From IMG/VR virus record IMGVR_UViG_3300042731_006157, positions 1 to 38,903 of that record: a DNA stretch of 38,903 nucleotides; one strand, written 5' to 3'. This DNA is from a virus. Shown in pieces: positions 1 to 8,940 of this stretch (position 1 is its first letter; each line of letters begins with the position of its first letter). Below the pieces are notes generated by a model, which worked only from the letters and a program-made list of their open reading frames with translations, did no database searches and was not told the origin of the DNA. A program made the translations under genes and the position numbers.

Positions 1-129
1 ATTTGCTCGCACACGCAGCGATTTTTCGCTAACTGCGGCGCACACCTTGCGCGTTTTCCGAACATGTTGACACACGGTCAACCATGTGCGCGGATTGCGG
101 CGATTGCGCAAGTGTGCTATCAGGTATCT
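1..129 (+). promoter_or_regulatory. Left-end leader with inverted repeats and a weak promoter candidate
   Basis: No convincing gene lies before position 130. Seen: an inverted repeat GTTGAC-5 nt-GTCAAC at 66-82, and a palindrome TTGCGCAA at 104-111. A weak sigma70-like pair TTGCGG (95-100), 17 nt, TATCAG (118-123) would put the transcription start close to the ATG at 130, so the first gene might be read from a nearly leaderless message. The same half-site GTTGAC/GTCAAC appears, everted, at the 37.55 kb promoter. The functional reading is inference; if the genome ends are cohesive, part of this stretch may instead belong to the packaging site. Confidence 0.3.
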
Positions 130-555
130 ATGCCCTCATGTGGAACATGTAGTGAATGCTGCAAAGTGTTTTCGGTTGTTGACGTTGGGTCACGGCTCGG
201 CGAACCGTGCCCTGAGCAGCTCGAGGGCGGTGGGTGCGCGGTTTATGACGTGCGTCCAGAGGTTTGCCGTGGTTTCCACTGCGTGTATATGGCGCTCGGC
301 GCGCATGAGGGCGAGCGGCCGGACCGGTCTGGAGTGCTGGTCTGTGTGGCGCCTGCCATCAATAGGTTTTCGGGCAAGGCTGATATCGTGAGGGCCGTGT
401 TCGAATGTCGCCCTGGCTCCATCGCGTCCTATTGGGGCTATCGTGTGATCAACAGGTTTTCCGCGCACAGCATCAGACTGGATGAGGTCGTGATCAAGGG
501 CGACCATCTAGAGACTACGGGTAGACACTGGCTTAGCGGATTGGAATATTGGTAG
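130..555 (+). CDS. YkgJ-like cysteine-cluster (metal-binding) protein
   Basis: A 141-residue protein beginning MPSCGTCSECCKVF, followed about 30 residues later by a second cysteine group in a CAVYDVRPEVCRGF context. The C-x2-C-x2-CC start plus the later Cys-x-x-Y-x-x-RP-x-x-C pattern is typical of the YkgJ zinc/iron-chelating family (established family knowledge). Its biochemical role is unknown in phages. An upstream in-frame ATG at 64 would add 22 residues, but family members normally start directly before the first CxxC, so 130 is preferred; neither start has a good ribosome binding site. It lies directly before the HNH and terminase genes, so it may belong to the packaging module or be an independent accessory gene. 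Confidence 0.75.
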   Translation: MPSCGTCSECCKVFSVVDVGSRLGEPCPEQLEGGGCAVYDVRPEVCRGFHCVYMALGAHEGERPDRSGVLVCVAPAINRFSGKADIVRAVFECRPGSIASYWGYRVINRFSAHSIRLDEVVIKGDHLETTGRHWLSGLEYW

Positions 556-570
556 TGACTAGGAGGCTGT

Positions 571-921
571 GTGGCGCTAAGTAAACTATGCCCGTACTGT
601 TTCAGGGTCCATCCCGGGTATCACCTGACGTGTGACGCGTGCTGGGCGAAGCGACAAGCGCAGCGCCCTCCCCCTGCGCAGCGTCCGGGCGGAGCCAAGA
701 GGGGCTATGATCACAAGTGGGCCAAGGTGGCGAAGGCTCACAAACAGAAGAACCCGCGTTGCGTCAAGTGCGGAGCTCCTGTTCAGATGACAGATCACAT
801 CCAAGAACTTAGGGACGGAGGCGCCCGTCTCTCTCACCGTAACCTGCAGAGCCTATGCCGCAAGTGTCACGGTAAGAAAACCTACATCGTGCGCAAACGG
901 AGGATGCATGCGCAGGGTTAA
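571..921 (+). CDS. HNH endonuclease (packaging-associated)
   Basis: A 116-residue protein starting at GTG 571 behind an AGGAGG at 561-566. It has an N-terminal CPYC/CDAC zinc pair, then the HNH core: RCVKCG, TDHI-x-EL-x-DGG, NLQSLCRKCHGKKT. The DH and final CxxCH are the metal/catalytic positions of small phage HNH proteins. In cos phages with HK97-like terminases an HNH protein next to the terminase stimulates TerL cleavage at cos (established knowledge). Its position immediately before TerS and TerL supports that role. The final 14 bases overlap the TerS start, which suggests translational coupling. Confidence 0.9.
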   Translation: MALSKLCPYCFRVHPGYHLTCDACWAKRQAQRPPPAQRPGGAKRGYDHKWAKVAKAHKQKNPRCVKCGAPVQMTDHIQELRDGGARLSHRNLQSLCRKCHGKKTYIVRKRRMHAQG

Positions 922-1282
922 GAGCATTCCGGTGCGCGAAGAACACCCGCCGCCAGATGAATTCGATGAGATGGAGAGTGAAGAGTGGAATCGGGTAGTG
1001 GAAGAGATGGACAGGCGCGGGATCCTCGGGAAGGCTGATCGCTCGATGATCGAGTCGTATTGCCAGTCTATCACTCTAGCTCGACGACTACTACAACAAG
1101 TAAAGAGCGAGGGATTCATGGTCCAGGGCAAATTTGGTCCGATGATGCATCCGGCGATAGGCGCGCGCAACGCCGTTCTAGCACAGACAGTGAGGCAGGC
1201 TAAGGAGCTGGGGATCACGGTCACCTCGAGGGGCCAGGCAAAGCAGAGGGCGAAGGGTAGGAAGCTGCGTGACCTCGGGTAA
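908..1282 (+). CDS. terS: Terminase small subunit, P27 family
   Basis: A 124-residue, highly charged helical protein. The core has the P27-type features: an acidic N-terminal helix, then GILGKADRSMIESYCQS, a long helix, and HPAIGARNAVLAQTVRQAKELGI, where the HPA-x-x-x-x-N motif is typical of P27 small terminases. It recognises the packaging site and loads TerL. The start ATG at 908 sits inside the 3' end of the HNH gene; the stop overlaps the GTG of TerL. Length is normal for the family (about 120-160). Confidence 0.88.
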   Translation: MRRVKSIPVREEHPPPDEFDEMESEEWNRVVEEMDRRGILGKADRSMIESYCQSITLARRLLQQVKSEGFMVQGKFGPMMHPAIGARNAVLAQTVRQAKELGITVTSRGQAKQRAKGRKLRDLG

Positions 1283-3011
1283 AGCAAAGAAGCGCACGTC
1301 GAGCCCTAGAAAGAAGCCAACCATCAAGAAGAAGGCCGCGCGGCCGTACTGGGAGCTGGGCCGGGTGGGCGCCGATCAGATGGAACAGCACACCTATGCG
1401 CGTGCGCAGCGAGACCACGCGCGCGAACGAAACAAGACTTTTGCCTATCGTTGGGATGCTGCGCGGGGGGAGCGGCCGGTTCGGTTCATTGAGTCGTATT
1501 GTCGCCTGGTCACTGCCGAGTGGAGAGGCAGGCCGATGATCCTCTCTGACTTCCAGAAGTTCATTCTCCGTGAAGGGTTCGGGTGGGTGCGGAAGGATGA
1601 CGGGGCCAGAAGGTTCACGACTATCCTCCTGTTCGCCGGCCGGAAGTTTGGCAAGTCTGAATTCGCAGCGGCCATAGGCCTTTACATGCTTTGTCATGAT
1701 GACGAGGGGACACCCGAAATCTACTCGAGCGCAACGGATCGTGAGCAGGCCGCGATCGTGTTCGACAAGGCCGCGGACATGGTCACGCTCGATGAAACCC
1801 TGTCATCTCTCGTTGAGAAGCGAGGTGGGCAATCGAACACTGACCACTCGCGCGCTGAGCTGGCCTGTCCCGAGAATGGCGGCGTATTTCAGCCGTTGGC
1901 GGCCGAGTCAAGGCGTCTGCACGGTCTGGCAACCAGCTGTCATCTGTGCGATGAGCTCCACGCCCACCGGGATTCGAGGCTCTGGAACGTGATCGAGACC
2001 GGGACAGGATCCAGGCGCCAGCCGTTGACTTTCGGCATATCTACTGCGGGCGTCGCTGATATTACGCGCATCGGATATCAGAAGTATGACCTTGCGCGGA
2101 AGGTGGTAGAGGGCGCGATCCCGAATGAGAGCTTGTTCGTCATGATCTGCGAACCGGATGATGACCGGGACATGTTCAGTGAGCAGGCGTGGCTCGCAGC
2201 AAACCCGCACTTCCCGATCACACCGAAACGCGCGTATCTCGAAAAGATGGCGCTGCAGGCGCAACAGGAGCCGTCGTTCTTCGGTGAATACCTTAACCTG
2301 TGCGCGAACAAGTGGACAAATGATGATGAAACCTGGATCAGGATGGAGTTTTGGGCTGAGTGCACATCGCCATCAGGTACAGAAATACAGGATGGAGCGC
2401 AATGCAGCCTCGGGCTCGACCTGTCCAGCACCAATGACCTGACATCCTGGTCCGCTGTCTTCCCGCTGGGAAGCGGCCGGTACGCCGTTAGGTCCCGATC
2501 CTACATGCCTGAAGAACGGGTGGCCTATCACTTTCGAGCAGGCCGCAAGCACTTCGCCCAGTGGGTCGAATCCGGAGACATCATCGCAACGCCTGGACGT
2601 GTGATAAACTATGAGTACATTCACAAGGACATTCTGGAATTCGGGCAGACCTATCAGATCACGGCGATCGGGTATGATCCTAGGATGATGGCCCAGACGA
2701 TCAACGCGCTTGGTGAGCGGGACGGGTTCAACCTGGTCGAAGTGGGCCAGGGATTCGGTGCTCAGACGCCTGCCTGTAGAATGACGGAACGGCTGATCAC
2801 CGAGGGCAAGCTCATCCATTTTGACGATCCAGTTCTCACGTTCTGTGTACGCAACGCCTCGGTAGACAAGTCACCGGATGGCGGGCTGAAGCTCAGCAAG
2901 AAGCGGCTGGCGCCACATTCCAAGATCGACGCTCTAAGCGCAACGGTCAACGCGCTAGCTCTATTCGTGAAAGATGACCAGGAACCGCCTGAGGAGCTCG
3001 AATTCTACTGA
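1269..3011 (+). CDS. terL: Terminase large subunit (ATPase-nuclease)
   Basis: A 580-residue packaging motor. The Walker A is AGRKFGKS at residues 123-130, Walker B HLCDEL at 225-230 with the Asp-Glu pair, and the RNase H-like nuclease starts at LGLDLSSTNDLTS (Asp384, Asp390) with a late acidic site in SKIDALSA near residue 557. Family: Terminase_1 / HK97-like TerL, usually 500-600 residues. The N-terminal 30 residues are rich in Lys, unlike the rest. The start is GTG 1269, overlapping the end of TerS by 14 bases; no other start gives a complete N-terminus. Confidence 0.95.
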   Translation: MTSGKAKKRTSSPRKKPTIKKKAARPYWELGRVGADQMEQHTYARAQRDHARERNKTFAYRWDAARGERPVRFIESYCRLVTAEWRGRPMILSDFQKFILREGFGWVRKDDGARRFTTILLFAGRKFGKSEFAAAIGLYMLCHDDEGTPEIYSSATDREQAAIVFDKAADMVTLDETLSSLVEKRGGQSNTDHSRAELACPENGGVFQPLAAESRRLHGLATSCHLCDELHAHRDSRLWNVIETGTGSRRQPLTFGISTAGVADITRIGYQKYDLARKVVEGAIPNESLFVMICEPDDDRDMFSEQAWLAANPHFPITPKRAYLEKMALQAQQEPSFFGEYLNLCANKWTNDDETWIRMEFWAECTSPSGTEIQDGAQCSLGLDLSSTNDLTSWSAVFPLGSGRYAVRSRSYMPEERVAYHFRAGRKHFAQWVESGDIIATPGRVINYEYIHKDILEFGQTYQITAIGYDPRMMAQTINALGERDGFNLVEVGQGFGAQTPACRMTERLITEGKLIHFDDPVLTFCVRNASVDKSPDGGLKLSKKRLAPHSKIDALSATVNALALFVKDDQEPPEELEFY

Positions 3012-3058
3012 TCGCCCGGGGTTGACTCTGCATATTTTGCATGTTACGCGGGCGATGT

Positions 3059-4867
3059 ATGGGATTGTTGTCTCGCCTGTTCGGGCGCGCGGCACACGCC
3101 CCTAGCAGTTCTGGTGTAGGCCTCCTGTATTGGGGGACGGAGGCTCCGCCTGTTCGCGTCGATTTCGAGACAGCGTGGCGGGTGAGCGCGTGGTTTTCGT
3201 GCGTCGACCTGATCGCAAACACGATATCCAGTAGCCCTTGGTCAGCGTTCCGCCGTGGTGCCTCGGGGAAAAAGGAACAGCTACCACGGGATGATAGCCT
3301 AGTTTGGTTGCTGAACGTCAAGGCAAACCCGCTGATGACCGCCCCCGTGTTCTGGGGCGGCATGATGTGGTCTGCCTTGACCGCCGGTAATGCATACGCT
3401 CAGATAGTCAGAAACAGGATTGGGAATCCGGTCGAGCTCTGGCCGATACCGTTTCATCGCATAAAACTGGAGTACAAAGTACCCGGCGATATCCGTACCA
3501 TGTACTGGCAGTATAGCGGAGACAGTTACAATCCTTCAGCCGAGCTGGAGATCAGGGACGTGTTTCACATTCGCGGGAACTCGTTGAGCCACGCGATGAC
3601 CGGTGACCCACAGCTAATGGCTGCGTTTGACGCTCTGACGCTGGCGGTCTGTGCGGAGAAATTCGCGACCAAGTATTTTGGGAACAACGCGCACGTGGGT
3701 AGCATCGTCGAAATGCCGGAGAGCCGGGTCCGGGCCGAGCTCAAGAAGGATGCGAACGCGATTCGTGAGCAGGTCGCTGAGAACAAGCGGGGGATAGACA
3801 ACGTTGGGAAGCCGATCGTCCTCCCCCCTGGCTTCAAGTTTACCCCGCTCAGCCTTAAGGCGAAGGACGCTGACCTTGATGTGATGATCGGACGCGGTAT
3901 CGAAAGCATAGCCAGGTTCTTTCACGTTCCGCTTACGATGCTTGATGTACACGCCAGCGCGCAGGGGTACGGCAACAATCACCAAGCGTTGAGAACGGGT
4001 TACATCCAGGACGGGGTCATTCCTTGGACCACCAGGATCGAGGCCGAGGGAACCGACAAGCTGTTCCCGGTCCGCGGCATGTGGAACGGCATTTTTGTTG
4101 ATCTGTCAGAACACAGGCTTGGCACGGCACAGGAACGCGCAGAGACGATCAAGACCTATGGCGAATCTGGAACCAGAACAGTCAATGAGCTGCGTGCAAT
4201 CGACAACATGCCTGCAATAGATGGTCAGGATGAGTTGCCGGCGTACACGGCCAACCCTGAGAGAGATGAAAAGATTCACGAGGGCAGGGTGACAAAGGGT
4301 ATCGAGACCCGGAACGAGGCGCGGCTAGCCTTGGGCCTCGGACGTCTCGAGCAAGAGGGAATGGATGAGGCACAGATCGACAATCGGCCCGAACCAGAAC
4401 AAGAACCAGAACCCGCGCCCAATGATCAGCGGGAAAACGAGCCGGCCTCTGAGCCGGCCGAGGAGCTCCCGACTCCAGAGCAACCGGGAGGAATGGCAGA
4501 TGAGAACGAGGATCAGGAACTGGAAAGCCTGCGCTCGAAGCTCCGGGATACCGATAGTGTAGTCGATGCTCTGATGATGGACCTCGAGGCCGAGCGCGAA
4601 GCGCATAAGCGAACAGCAGCCGACCGGGACCGGGTCTATCAGAGGTCGCGGGAGTGGGTTGCCAGGACGCAGGAAGCCGCACAGGAGGCTGACGCGTGGC
4701 GCGATCAGGTAGTGTCAGAGCGTGATGCGGCGAAGGCTGATGCAAAGCGGCTTGCCGGCGAGGCATTGTCAGCCAATCAGGAGGCCGCGGACTTGCTCGT
4801 CAGGCTTAAACGTCAGGCGGACGAAATTCAGAAGCTCCAACAGAAGAAGGGTAGGCGGCGAAAATGA
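3059..4867 (+). CDS. Portal protein, HK97 family, with long C-terminal coiled coil
   Basis: A 602-residue portal from ATG 3059 (MGLLSRLFGR, the usual HK97-portal N-terminus); an in-frame ATG at 3041 would add six residues. The core runs to about residue 400, with typical segments TAWRVSAWFSCVDLIANTIS, LTAGNAYAQIVRN, WPIPFHRIKL and FHVPLTMLD. After residue 430 follow an E/P-rich linker and about 120 residues of Glu/Arg/Ala-rich heptads ending in KKGRRRK. HK97-type portals normally end near 400-430, so this tail is an extension. It could act in scaffolding, which otherwise has no gene here (inference). The last four bases overlap the protease start. Confidence 0.92.
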   Translation: MGLLSRLFGRAAHAPSSSGVGLLYWGTEAPPVRVDFETAWRVSAWFSCVDLIANTISSSPWSAFRRGASGKKEQLPRDDSLVWLLNVKANPLMTAPVFWGGMMWSALTAGNAYAQIVRNRIGNPVELWPIPFHRIKLEYKVPGDIRTMYWQYSGDSYNPSAELEIRDVFHIRGNSLSHAMTGDPQLMAAFDALTLAVCAEKFATKYFGNNAHVGSIVEMPESRVRAELKKDANAIREQVAENKRGIDNVGKPIVLPPGFKFTPLSLKAKDADLDVMIGRGIESIARFFHVPLTMLDVHASAQGYGNNHQALRTGYIQDGVIPWTTRIEAEGTDKLFPVRGMWNGIFVDLSEHRLGTAQERAETIKTYGESGTRTVNELRAIDNMPAIDGQDELPAYTANPERDEKIHEGRVTKGIETRNEARLALGLGRLEQEGMDEAQIDNRPEPEQEPEPAPNDQRENEPASEPAEELPTPEQPGGMADENEDQELESLRSKLRDTDSVVDALMMDLEAEREAHKRTAADRDRVYQRSREWVARTQEAAQEADAWRDQVVSERDAAKADAKRLAGEALSANQEAADLLVRLKRQADEIQKLQQKKGRRRK

Positions 4868-5622
4868 AACTACTGGCCTGGCAAAAACGTGCGACCTCTC
4901 TGTCAAAGCAGTTTTCCGCGGCGCTCCCCAAGCCAAAGTCTTTGCTCCAGATCGAGGGCGACGTTGCTACTCTCTTTATCTACAGTTACATCGGTGTGTC
5001 GTACTGGGATGATGAGGACGCGGTTACAGCGAAGCAAATCGCAAAGCAGCTTGATGAGCTTCCGGTTGACTGCGAGCTGGTGGTGGCCATCAATTCGCCG
5101 GGAGGTGACACGTTCGAGGGTGAGGCGATCGCATCGCTCATCCGTCAGTGCACCAAGCCGAAGAGCAAGACTGCTAGGATCGATGGCCTCTGTGCATCGG
5201 CTGCTACGTTCATCGCGTGCGCGTGCCCGAATGTCGAGATGTATGTGGATGCCGTGTACATGATCCACAGGACATGGATGTTCACTATAGGCAATGCCGA
5301 TGACCATCGGGAATCCATCACGCTCCTAGAGAAGATGGACGGGATCGCGGCTGGGATGTTCTCCCGGAGGACCGGAAAATCGGTAGATGAATGCCTAGAC
5401 ATGATGTCAGCTGAGACCTGGATGACCGCCGGAGAGGCAAAGGACCAGAGCTTTGTTGACAAGGTATTTGGTCAGGACGGAGAAGAGAAGGAGGAGGGGT
5501 CACCCGATTCTCGCATCCCAGCCCGTTCATTGCTCGATGACGATTGGCCCCGCAGACGAGCACAGGCCAGGGTAATTGTGGCTCAATACGATCGTGACGC
5601 ATTGTCACAGAAAGGGAAATGA
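4864..5622 (+). CDS. ClpP-like prohead maturation protease
   Basis: A 252-residue serine protease of the phage ClpP/S14-S49-like type. Visible motifs: INSPGGDTFEGEAIA at about residues 76-90 (oxyanion region), DGLCASAATFIA with the nucleophile Ser112, and YMIHRTWM with His135. It should cleave the delta domain of the capsid protein during head maturation. The start ATG 4864 overlaps the portal stop (ATGA). The last 40 residues are charged and poorly conserved. Order portal-protease-capsid is the standard HK97 morphogenesis module. Confidence 0.92.
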   Translation: MKLLAWQKRATSLSKQFSAALPKPKSLLQIEGDVATLFIYSYIGVSYWDDEDAVTAKQIAKQLDELPVDCELVVAINSPGGDTFEGEAIASLIRQCTKPKSKTARIDGLCASAATFIACACPNVEMYVDAVYMIHRTWMFTIGNADDHRESITLLEKMDGIAAGMFSRRTGKSVDECLDMMSAETWMTAGEAKDQSFVDKVFGQDGEEKEEGSPDSRIPARSLLDDDWPRRRAQARVIVAQYDRDALSQKGK

Positions 5623-5623
5623 G

Positions 5624-6976
5624 ATGCCAGGAAACAGAATGGAAGAGTTGCGAGACGAGCTCGCGACTGTGACCGAGAACATGCGAGGTATCCTCGCGCG
5701 CGCGGATGCCAGCGGCCTGCCTCCGTCTGAGGAAGACCAGAAGCACATCGATCAGGGGATTGCACGCGAAAGAGAACTGCGGTCCGAGATCGATCGGCGG
5801 GAAGCCGTTGAAGCCGCCTACGTGCGTGCGCACGATGAGCCCCAGGGCTCCGCAGTCCACAGGCCAGGGAGCGGGGTCCAGGTGGGAATGGAGGGGAACG
5901 CAGATCGACCGCTGGTCAGCCCGATCAACGATCCACGTGCGGAACAGCGCCATCAATTCCGATCGGCGCACGAGTTTTTCATGAAGGTTCGCCATGCCGG
6001 GATCACGGGACAGCGTGACCCGCGCCTCCGGTCTACCTTGCCGGACGCATTCGGGAACGAGGGGATCGGTGCTGACGGCGGTTTTTTGGTGCCTCCAGAA
6101 TGGTCGAGCGAGATCGCGAGAAACGTGGTTGGAGAGGAAAGCCTCCTGAGCATGACCTCGGTCATCAACTCGACTACCGGCCGATTTGAGTTCCCGGCGG
6201 ATGAGGATCACGCGCATGCGAGTAGTGGAGGGATCCAGGCGTACTGGGAGACTGAGGCCGATACCGCGACCGCCAGCAAGGTCAAGGTCAACAAGGTCTC
6301 GCTCAAGGCGCACAAGATCACGGTTCTCGTTCCGTTGACCGATGAGATCATTCAGGACGCTGCAGCGATCTCGAGCTTTCTACAGCTGAAGGTTCCGGAG
6401 AAGCTCAACTACAAGGTCAATGATGCTCTGATCAGGGGAAACGGCGTCGGCATGCCGCTCGGCCTCACGCAGGCTCCCTGCCAGACTGGGCCGACCCGGA
6501 ACACCAAGCTCACGATCACGATCGAGGACATCCTCGGTTGCTGGTCCAGGATGCCTGGCCCGTGGCGCTCGAGCTGCGTCTGGCTCGTGAACTCGGAGAT
6601 CGAAGAGCTTTTGCCGACCATGACGCTGAGTGGTTCGACGTCTGGCGTTCAGGCGCTCTACATGCCTCCTGGTGGTCTGGCTGACGCGCCGTACGCGCGG
6701 CTCCTAGGTCGGCCGATTTTCGTGTCGGAGGCCTGCAGCGCACCCGGGTATCTCGGGGATTTCATCCTCTGGAATCCGAAGAAGAACGCGACGATCGTAG
6801 TTGGAGGAGGCATGCGGACCGATGTCTCGATTCACTGCTACTTTGAGCACGGGCTGACCGCGTACAGGTTTGTGATGCGGCTCGATAGCCAGCCGATGCT
6901 CAAGGATGTCATCGCGCCGGCTCACGGCTCGAAGAACAAGAGCATGGTCGTGATGCCGACCCAGAAGATCAGCTGA
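5624..6976 (+). CDS. Major capsid protein, HK97 fold
   Basis: A 450-residue coat protein. ATG 5624 is chosen because an AAAGGGA lies just before it and the protein then begins with the expected delta domain: a charged coiled coil of about 110 residues. The mature part begins near the GIGADGGFLVPPEWSSEIAR segment, and contains ISSFLQLKVPEKLNYKVNDA followed by IRGNGVGMPLGL, both hallmarks of the HK97 phage major capsid family. The delta domain should be removed by the upstream protease. The gene is followed by a strong hairpin. Confidence 0.95.
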   Translation: MPGNRMEELRDELATVTENMRGILARADASGLPPSEEDQKHIDQGIARERELRSEIDRREAVEAAYVRAHDEPQGSAVHRPGSGVQVGMEGNADRPLVSPINDPRAEQRHQFRSAHEFFMKVRHAGITGQRDPRLRSTLPDAFGNEGIGADGGFLVPPEWSSEIARNVVGEESLLSMTSVINSTTGRFEFPADEDHAHASSGGIQAYWETEADTATASKVKVNKVSLKAHKITVLVPLTDEIIQDAAAISSFLQLKVPEKLNYKVNDALIRGNGVGMPLGLTQAPCQTGPTRNTKLTITIEDILGCWSRMPGPWRSSCVWLVNSEIEELLPTMTLSGSTSGVQALYMPPGGLADAPYARLLGRPIFVSEACSAPGYLGDFILWNPKKNATIVVGGGMRTDVSIHCYFEHGLTAYRFVMRLDSQPMLKDVIAPAHGSKNKSMVVMPTQKIS

Positions 6977-6987
6977 TGCTTTGTCCG

Positions 6988-7016
6988 CCTCTGCCCTCCG
7001 GCCCGGAGGGCAGAGG
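6988..7016 (+). terminator. Perfect 13-bp hairpin after the capsid gene
   Basis: CCTCTGCCCTCCG (6988-7000), loop GCC, CGGAGGGCAGAGG (7004-7016): a perfect 13-bp GC-rich stem with a three-base loop. It is followed by TAAAAG, not a U-run, so it is not a canonical intrinsic terminator. Between an abundant capsid gene and lower-expressed genes such a hairpin may act as a partial terminator or protect the capsid mRNA 3' end (inference). Confidence 0.6.
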
Positions 7017-7052
7017 TAAAAGGAGTCAGACTTTCACAGAAAGGAAACGAAA

Positions 7053-7559
7053 ATGGGATCCATGATCTTGAGAGAGGGGATGCGACGTGTGGCGCTCGCT
7101 CCCGTCGACACGCACAGCGCCGCGAAGTCGTCCCCGTATCTGGATGTGCGCGGTTGCACCAGGCTTCGGCTCGAGGCGATCGCATGCTCTGATGCTGGGT
7201 CGTTCGATGACGTAATCGCGTTTGACGTCGACCAGGCAACGGACAGTTCTGGGACCGGGGCGAAGGCTGCTACCGGTCAGCTGGCCGATGCGATTCTCGC
7301 CGCGGCAGATGGCGGTGCGGTTGCCTACACGCCTGCGAGTGAGGATGAGGGCGACGCGGCTGCGAACGCCTTTGCGTTCACGGCGGCTGACGATGGCAAG
7401 AAGCTGGTTCTGGACATCGAGCTAGCGAACGATGACCTCGACTACGCCAACGGGTTCGGATACATCACGCTGACCGCGACCAACGCGGCCGGCGGCTCGT
7501 CTGGCATCATCAGCATGGAGCTGTTCGCCTACCCGGCTCCCTACCAGCCTGAGAACTGA
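7053..7559 (+). CDS. Small capsid-associated protein (putative decoration/head protein)
   Basis: A 168-residue protein starting after AAAGGA, right behind the capsid gene. It is rich in Ala, Asp and Gly and predicted beta-rich. The pattern YLDVRGCTRLRLEAIA, followed by an acidic stretch and ADDGKKLVLDIELANDD, resembles small proteins often encoded after the major capsid gene, described as decoration or head-stabilising proteins. I do not recognise a named family with certainty. No signal peptide, no membrane segment. Gene position is the main argument. Confidence 0.5.
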   Translation: MGSMILREGMRRVALAPVDTHSAAKSSPYLDVRGCTRLRLEAIACSDAGSFDDVIAFDVDQATDSSGTGAKAATGQLADAILAAADGGAVAYTPASEDEGDAAANAFAFTAADDGKKLVLDIELANDDLDYANGFGYITLTATNAAGGSSGIISMELFAYPAPYQPEN

Positions 7560-7567
7560 GGTCAACC

Positions 7568-8485
7568 TTGTCCAACCTGATCGCTCAGAGCGAGCTAAAA
7601 CAGTACCTTCGAATGTTCCCGACATTCGATCAGGCTACTGGTTCGCTCGCCCTGAGCGGTGTTCTCGCTGGGCACGCCTGCTCGATCGCGAACATCGAGC
7701 TGGTGGCAGACACTGATTTCGCAGTGGGAGCGAACGACACGATCACGACACAGAACTTTGTGACCGCGATCGCTGCGCACGCGACGCTTAGCAAGCTGGT
7801 GATCCCGGAGGCTGATGGAACGGATGCTAATCTGACGTCTATCGTCTCTGGTTCGGTCGGAAACTCGATAGAGCTATCGAGTTCCCAGGCTTCGATCGTC
7901 GTAACCCCAATGTCCGGGGGCGACGGTGATGCAACCGACCAGACCGCAAACACTGACGCGGAGCTCCTGCGTGCATGCGCCGCGGCCAGCGAATGGATCC
8001 GGGGGCGCATCGGCTGGGGCATCTTGTCGGACAGCTACACAGAATACTTTGACTGGTCGGTAAATGCATATCCGAGGCTGACAACCAAGCGCTTCACGCT
8101 CGCTCAACCGCTGGTAACTGCCATCTCATCCGTGACCTTGAACGAGGAAGCGATCTCAGAGTCGAGTTCCGGGAGCGCAGGATGGAAGTTGTGGAACGGC
8201 AGGCTCGAGCTGGTGCGTTGGCAGGAGCTGGATTATAACTCAGACGTCATTGACGACCGCCACAACCTGACAGTTGTTTACACTGCAGGTTATGATGATT
8301 TGCCTGACGATCTGAAGAATGCGGTTTTCGAGGTGGCTGCAGACATGTTCCGAAGGTATTCGCGCATAGGCCAGCGGGCCTGGTCGACCGGCGGGAACAA
8401 TGAGACATACTACGTCGATCCAGTACTGCCGAGCGTCCAGGCTGTGATCGAGACCTACAGGCTTCCAGAGATGGAGATCTTGTGA
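7568..8485 (+). CDS. gp6-like head-tail connector with an inserted beta domain
   Basis: A 305-residue protein starting at TTG 7568 behind TGAGGT. The first 18 residues (SNLIAQSELKQYLRMF) and residues from about 128 (DAELLRACAAASEWIRGRIGW) together make the helical core of gp6-like head-tail adaptors; further typical pieces are PLVTAISSVTLN, LTVVYTAGYDDLPDDLKNAV and a terminal helix. Between them sit about 105 residues of a Thr/Ser-rich beta domain (ANDTITTQNF ... GSVGNSIELSS ... MSGGDGD) of the type seen in tail tube and sheath proteins. So the adaptor is split by a domain insertion. It joins portal to the tail. Confidence 0.78.
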   Translation: MSNLIAQSELKQYLRMFPTFDQATGSLALSGVLAGHACSIANIELVADTDFAVGANDTITTQNFVTAIAAHATLSKLVIPEADGTDANLTSIVSGSVGNSIELSSSQASIVVTPMSGGDGDATDQTANTDAELLRACAAASEWIRGRIGWGILSDSYTEYFDWSVNAYPRLTTKRFTLAQPLVTAISSVTLNEEAISESSSGSAGWKLWNGRLELVRWQELDYNSDVIDDRHNLTVVYTAGYDDLPDDLKNAVFEVAADMFRRYSRIGQRAWSTGGNNETYYVDPVLPSVQAVIETYRLPEMEIL

Positions 8486-8940
8486 CCAGTGAATGGATCG
8501 ACATTCCGAATTCTGAGGCCCTCATCAAGCGGTTTAGGGACAAGGGCGACAAGCTCAAGCGAAACATGCGAGCGGCGCTCCGAAAGATCGGCGATCGAAT
8601 CGCCGCGGATGCCGCGCGCCGCGCGGCGCGCGATACAGGGAAGCTGGCAGGAGGGATCCGAGCGCGGATGACGAACGTTAGTACGACTGGGACTGCAGTC
8701 GTAGTATCGCCGGATAAGAAGACTGGTTGGCATGGCGCGTTCTTCGAGTACCCACAAAGGTCTGCGACCGCTACTGTCCGTTGGAGGACGGTCAACGGGA
8801 TCGAGATCAAGAGAGAGCACCCGTTCGAGCGTCGCGTAAACCTGCATTACCGCCCGTTCATGCAGCCAGCGTTCCGCGCTACGCGTGAAAGCGTGCTCAA
8901 GGATTCGGTTGAGGCGATCAATGAGGCGGTGCAAAAATGA
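8482..8940 (+). CDS. HK97 gp10-like neck/tail completion protein
   Basis: A 152-residue basic protein from GTG 8482, overlapping the connector stop. It shows the HK97-gp10 pattern: an amphipathic N-terminal helix with LIKRFRDKGDKLKRNMRAAL, then a basic helix, DTGKLAGGIRARM, a beta segment, GAFFEYPQR, and HYRPFMQPAFRATRESVLK near the end. Members of this family act at the head-tail joint as stopper or tail completion proteins. Position between adaptor and tail terminator fits. Confidence 0.8.
   Translation: MTSEWIDIPNSEALIKRFRDKGDKLKRNMRAALRKIGDRIAADAARRAARDTGKLAGGIRARMTNVSTTGTAVVVSPDKKTGWHGAFFEYPQRSATATVRWRTVNGIEIKREHPFERRVNLHYRPFMQPAFRATRESVLKDSVEAINEAVQK

Noticed and set aside
4493-4867. 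Separate scaffold gene inside the portal frame
   Set aside because: The ribosome binding site is only one to two bases before the ATG, too close to work well.
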